Of a stretch of 64,000 nt of DNA, positions 63,101-64,000 are shown piece by piece. The DNA comes from Bradyrhizobium sp. CSA207 (GTDB lineage: Bacteria > Pseudomonadota > Alphaproteobacteria > Rhizobiales > Xanthobacteraceae). The stretch is taken from positions 215,493-279,492 of the forward strand of contig NZ_JAACFT010000007.1 of the NCBI RefSeq assembly GCF_029051685.1. Direction: 5' to 3'. The position numbers and the translations under genes are program-made. The notes under the pieces were generated by a model, which saw only the letters and a program-made list of their open reading frames with translations, was not told the DNA's origin and searched no databases. Within the stretch, counting starts at the first letter, position 1; the number at the start of each line of letters is the position of its first letter.

Positions 63101-63692
63101 TTCGGAGCCAGGATCTGCAAAGGCGGCAGCGGCGGAGCTGACTGAAGCTGGACCCATACCGGGCAACGGTGTCGGCAATGGCGCCGAACATCGCGCCCCG
63201 GCTTCGGACGCTGCGAGCGCGTCAGCGGCAGTGAAGACGGCAGAACCGGCCGTCGCGGAGCACGGCAATTCGGGGCACGATTTGCCCTCAACCTCTGCAA
63301 ACGCCACCGCAGCAGCCGACATTGTCGAACCGAGCGTCGCAAGCGGAGATAACGCCGGAGACGGAAACTCGCAGCGGGCTGCGCCATCTGCTGCAATCGC
63401 ATTACAAGCTGCACAGCCGGCTAAAGCAGCGTCCGAAACAGGCGGCGCGAATCAAGAACTGGTGTTCCACTTCGATAGCGAGGCAACTCCTTCCACTCTC
63501 GTCGCGCTCGACCCTAAAGAGCACAATAATCCGCTCGATCCGCACGTTCCGCCCGATCAGGACGCGTACTTCGATATCATCGTCAAAACACCCCCCAATG
63601 CACTGGACGAACACGCGGCCAGCCACGGCAATAATGGTACGCATCATGCCATTGTGTCTGCTGTATCTGCGCCTCATGACTTGCTGATCTGA
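60135..63692 (+). CDS. NarL/LuxR-type regulator fused to an RTX-like and repeat-rich C-terminal region (1185 aa)
   Basis: Residues about 25-145 are a receiver-like domain (IRLVIVDRQPIVLQGLKSVL, then TPDLALIADSLPDL) in which the usual phospho-acceptor Asp is Ala, with a shifted Asp. Residues about 173-232 are a LuxR helix-turn-helix (LLTHREGQIARLVSEGMSNK, IARQLNLSQGTVKVHLHNIF). Residues about 462-590 resemble the RTX/serralysin C domain (RDQLIGGNVKNVVYRS, then FDFASGPSRINLAAF). Residues about 741-1067 are four copies of an 80-83-residue Ser/Pro/Gly/Asn-rich repeat. A tail follows (LVFHFDSEATPSTLVALD, ending SAPHDLLI). One open frame; no stop or shift between the parts. Confidence 0.75.
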   Translation: MPKDINGRAGAESMLDVSAKQGILKRIRLVIVDRQPIVLQGLKSVLGTQPDFDVVASSSDGTSCLEAIRNLTPDLALIADSLPDLTVSEILAIVKAEKLSTRLVFFTESDIDHDLTAAIAADACSAISKYASPATMLRSLRLMTKSGVSLEQSDLSPIGKEADGGGKNDKMLELLTHREGQIARLVSEGMSNKEIARQLNLSQGTVKVHLHNIFQKLEITNRTVLATIALLQRPSGFGTLSLAFLAFAIADELKASETNDIFPDDNSIGHAGEHAEYEPWKKAILRHLIVWESGETLTLTQRDFFAKASQITNPAAAMEALRAAEQSVGSKPWKHYGPVGSSAPNLPAPLLRGTNDTQIGDDPAPEHQFPRLASNPILTHGGYGTFATLAGALIYALNDPHLAVQSHDADQASNDSFLAVTGENATTKLAAITHADANRADNSAPGFLSHDLRPSSTVVTTGNDNVAQEGHDASIGGYSRDQLIGGNVKNVVYRSPIDSKSTSSDSVFDFASGPSRINLAAFGALAWLHITAASKSIPPHTLAWVYDSASNQTIVYVNPTDHILDIGDRGLLEIHLQGSVAITEADVVSEPDGGAVATTLEQLEAALISATATDETVLSADKIHAIDDTSESTIGTAGVWTVLADDGLRFQFGETRTGLGASTRFRTFTSDSADATEEGAGASGLPAHVSSIALAHTATVPAVESLTSKSEPINADTGVLSTQQNEIVNPGAATAANADRDNSQHASEPGSAKAATEPAEAKSMPGNGVGNDNEHHSQASDGSPGSAKTVEPDGVDHSNSGHPKAPEVAESVETAGKTDRGNSQPASEPGSAKAATEMAEAKSIPGNGVGNDNEHHSQASDGSPGSAKTAEPDGVEHSNSGHPKAPEAAESVETASKTDWGNSQPASEPGSAKAATEMAEAKSMPGNGVGNDNGHHSQASDGSPGSAKTAEPDGVEHSNSGHSTSANAPEIAESVETAGKTDRGNSQHASEPGSAKAAAAELTEAGPIPGNGVGNGAEHRAPASDAASASAAVKTAEPAVAEHGNSGHDLPSTSANATAAADIVEPSVASGDNAGDGNSQRAAPSAAIALQAAQPAKAASETGGANQELVFHFDSEATPSTLVALDPKEHNNPLDPHVPPDQDAYFDIIVKTPPNALDEHAASHGNNGTHHAIVSAVSAPHDLLI
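62358..63335 (+). repeat. Tandem 240-bp repeats (about four copies) within the fusion gene
   Basis: Unit starts fall at 62358, 62598, 62838 and 63087, giving 240, 240 and 249 bases. Each encodes NSQ-x-ASEPGSAKAA followed by PGNGVGN and HSNSGH. The first three are nearly identical, including nucleotides; the fourth is diverged and longer. Confidence 0.9.
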
Positions 63693-63903
63693 AGTGTTGA
63701 ATTGTCATTGACTGAGATGAGAAGGCGCACGACAGCGAGGGCCAGATGTTGAGCAGGCCGCCCCGCACGTGTGGGCCGCCCGATGCGGGCGCCCTTTGGA
63801 GTCCGCAGCCATCGCGGCCTCCGCTTTTGGCCCAGGCCGTGTGAAAACGTTCTGTTTCCGGTGATTCGCGCGATAGGATTCCCTGCACTTGCGGGGACGT
63901 CCA

Positions 63904-64000
63904 ATGAAGCGCTTTGTTGAAGGGGTGGATCGCGGGCAGAGCATGCTGTTTCCGGCATCGCTCGATGACTATGTGACCGTGGATAATCCAGTGCGAGCGG
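63904..64000 (+). mobile_element. IS1182-type transposase, N-terminal part (runs off the window)
   Basis: The frame starts MKRFVEGVDRGQSMLFP and continues ASLDDYVTVDNPVRA, the N terminus shared by IS1182-family transposases. The preceding 70 bases, with GGCCGTGTGAAAACGTTCTG near 63833, could contain the left end of the insertion sequence, but its exact boundary cannot be fixed without the right end. The 3' part lies outside. Confidence 0.75.

Noticed and set aside
62358..63335. CRISPR-like array
   Set aside because: The units are 240 bases and coding, with no spacer pattern of short repeats.
62317..63414. A 365-residue minus-strand frame in the repeat region
   Set aside because: Repeats are in frame with the upstream regulator on the plus strand; the antisense product is Arg/Pro-rich and reflects repetition.
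1..64000. tRNA or rRNA genes
   Set aside because: No cloverleaf or rRNA signature was noticed in any gap by eye; a covariance search could still find a small RNA.

Overview
This 64 kb window looks like the chromosome of a Bradyrhizobium-type alphaproteobacterium. The evidence is its high GC content, the ppx-ppk-hda cluster next to purMN, a type II glutamine synthetase (glnII) with a divergent gstI-type inhibitor gene, the abundance of GNAT, LysR and MocR regulators, and several families of interspersed palindromic repeats. Species identity is inference. I saw no rRNA, tRNA, CRISPR array or phage module.

Layout. 1-8.3 kb: end of ndk, a TerC-family membrane protein, polyphosphate metabolism (ppx, and ppk with a candidate Pho box), an Hda-like DnaA paralogue, a phosphatidyltransferase, and the purine pair purM-purN. 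8.3-9.6 kb: a 12-bp tandem repeat, a VapBC-type toxin-antitoxin pair with a perfect palindromic operator, and cspA. 9.9-17.2 kb: an outer-membrane beta-barrel protein, a LysR regulator divergent from two GNAT proteins plus an isochorismatase-fold protein lacking its catalytic residues, a class III aminotransferase and RNase D. 17.6-21.7 kb: an operon for an ABC importer without its own ATPase, led by a GpdQ-like phosphodiesterase with a strong candidate Pho box; it probably scavenges glycerophosphodiesters under phosphate starvation. 21.8-22.4 kb: a REP-associated transposase between inverted 34-bp REP copies. 22.4-37.8 kb: mostly housekeeping and envelope genes (selO, aspS, a large membrane-anchored protein, maeB, DoxX, polysaccharide deacetylase, periplasmic glutathione peroxidase, L,D-transpeptidase, creA, small exported proteins).

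37.9-44.6 kb: a MocR regulator divergent from a PNPOx-like protein and an M20 hydrolase, followed by a complete tryptophan-to-anthranilate kynurenine set (arylformamidase, kynA, kynU). 44.8-50.1 kb: thioesterase, acetyltransferase, DUF2161 nuclease-fold protein, SDR, SGNH hydrolase, tyrosine phosphatase and a MliC-like protein. 50.2-52.1 kb: nitrogen assimilation, with gstI and glnII, a clear sigma-54 promoter and a candidate NtrC site.

52.2-64 kb is the accessory part. It holds two doubled GrlR-like proteins, a ModA-like protein, a Sel1-repeat protein, a class III cyclase with TPRs, an exported phytochelatin-synthase-like protein, a set of broken gene ends (including a third GrlR fragment) and the start of an IS1182-type transposase. 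It also contains the most unusual gene of the window: a LuxR/NarL-type regulator fused in frame to a long RTX/serralysin-like and repeat-rich C-terminal region (1185 aa).
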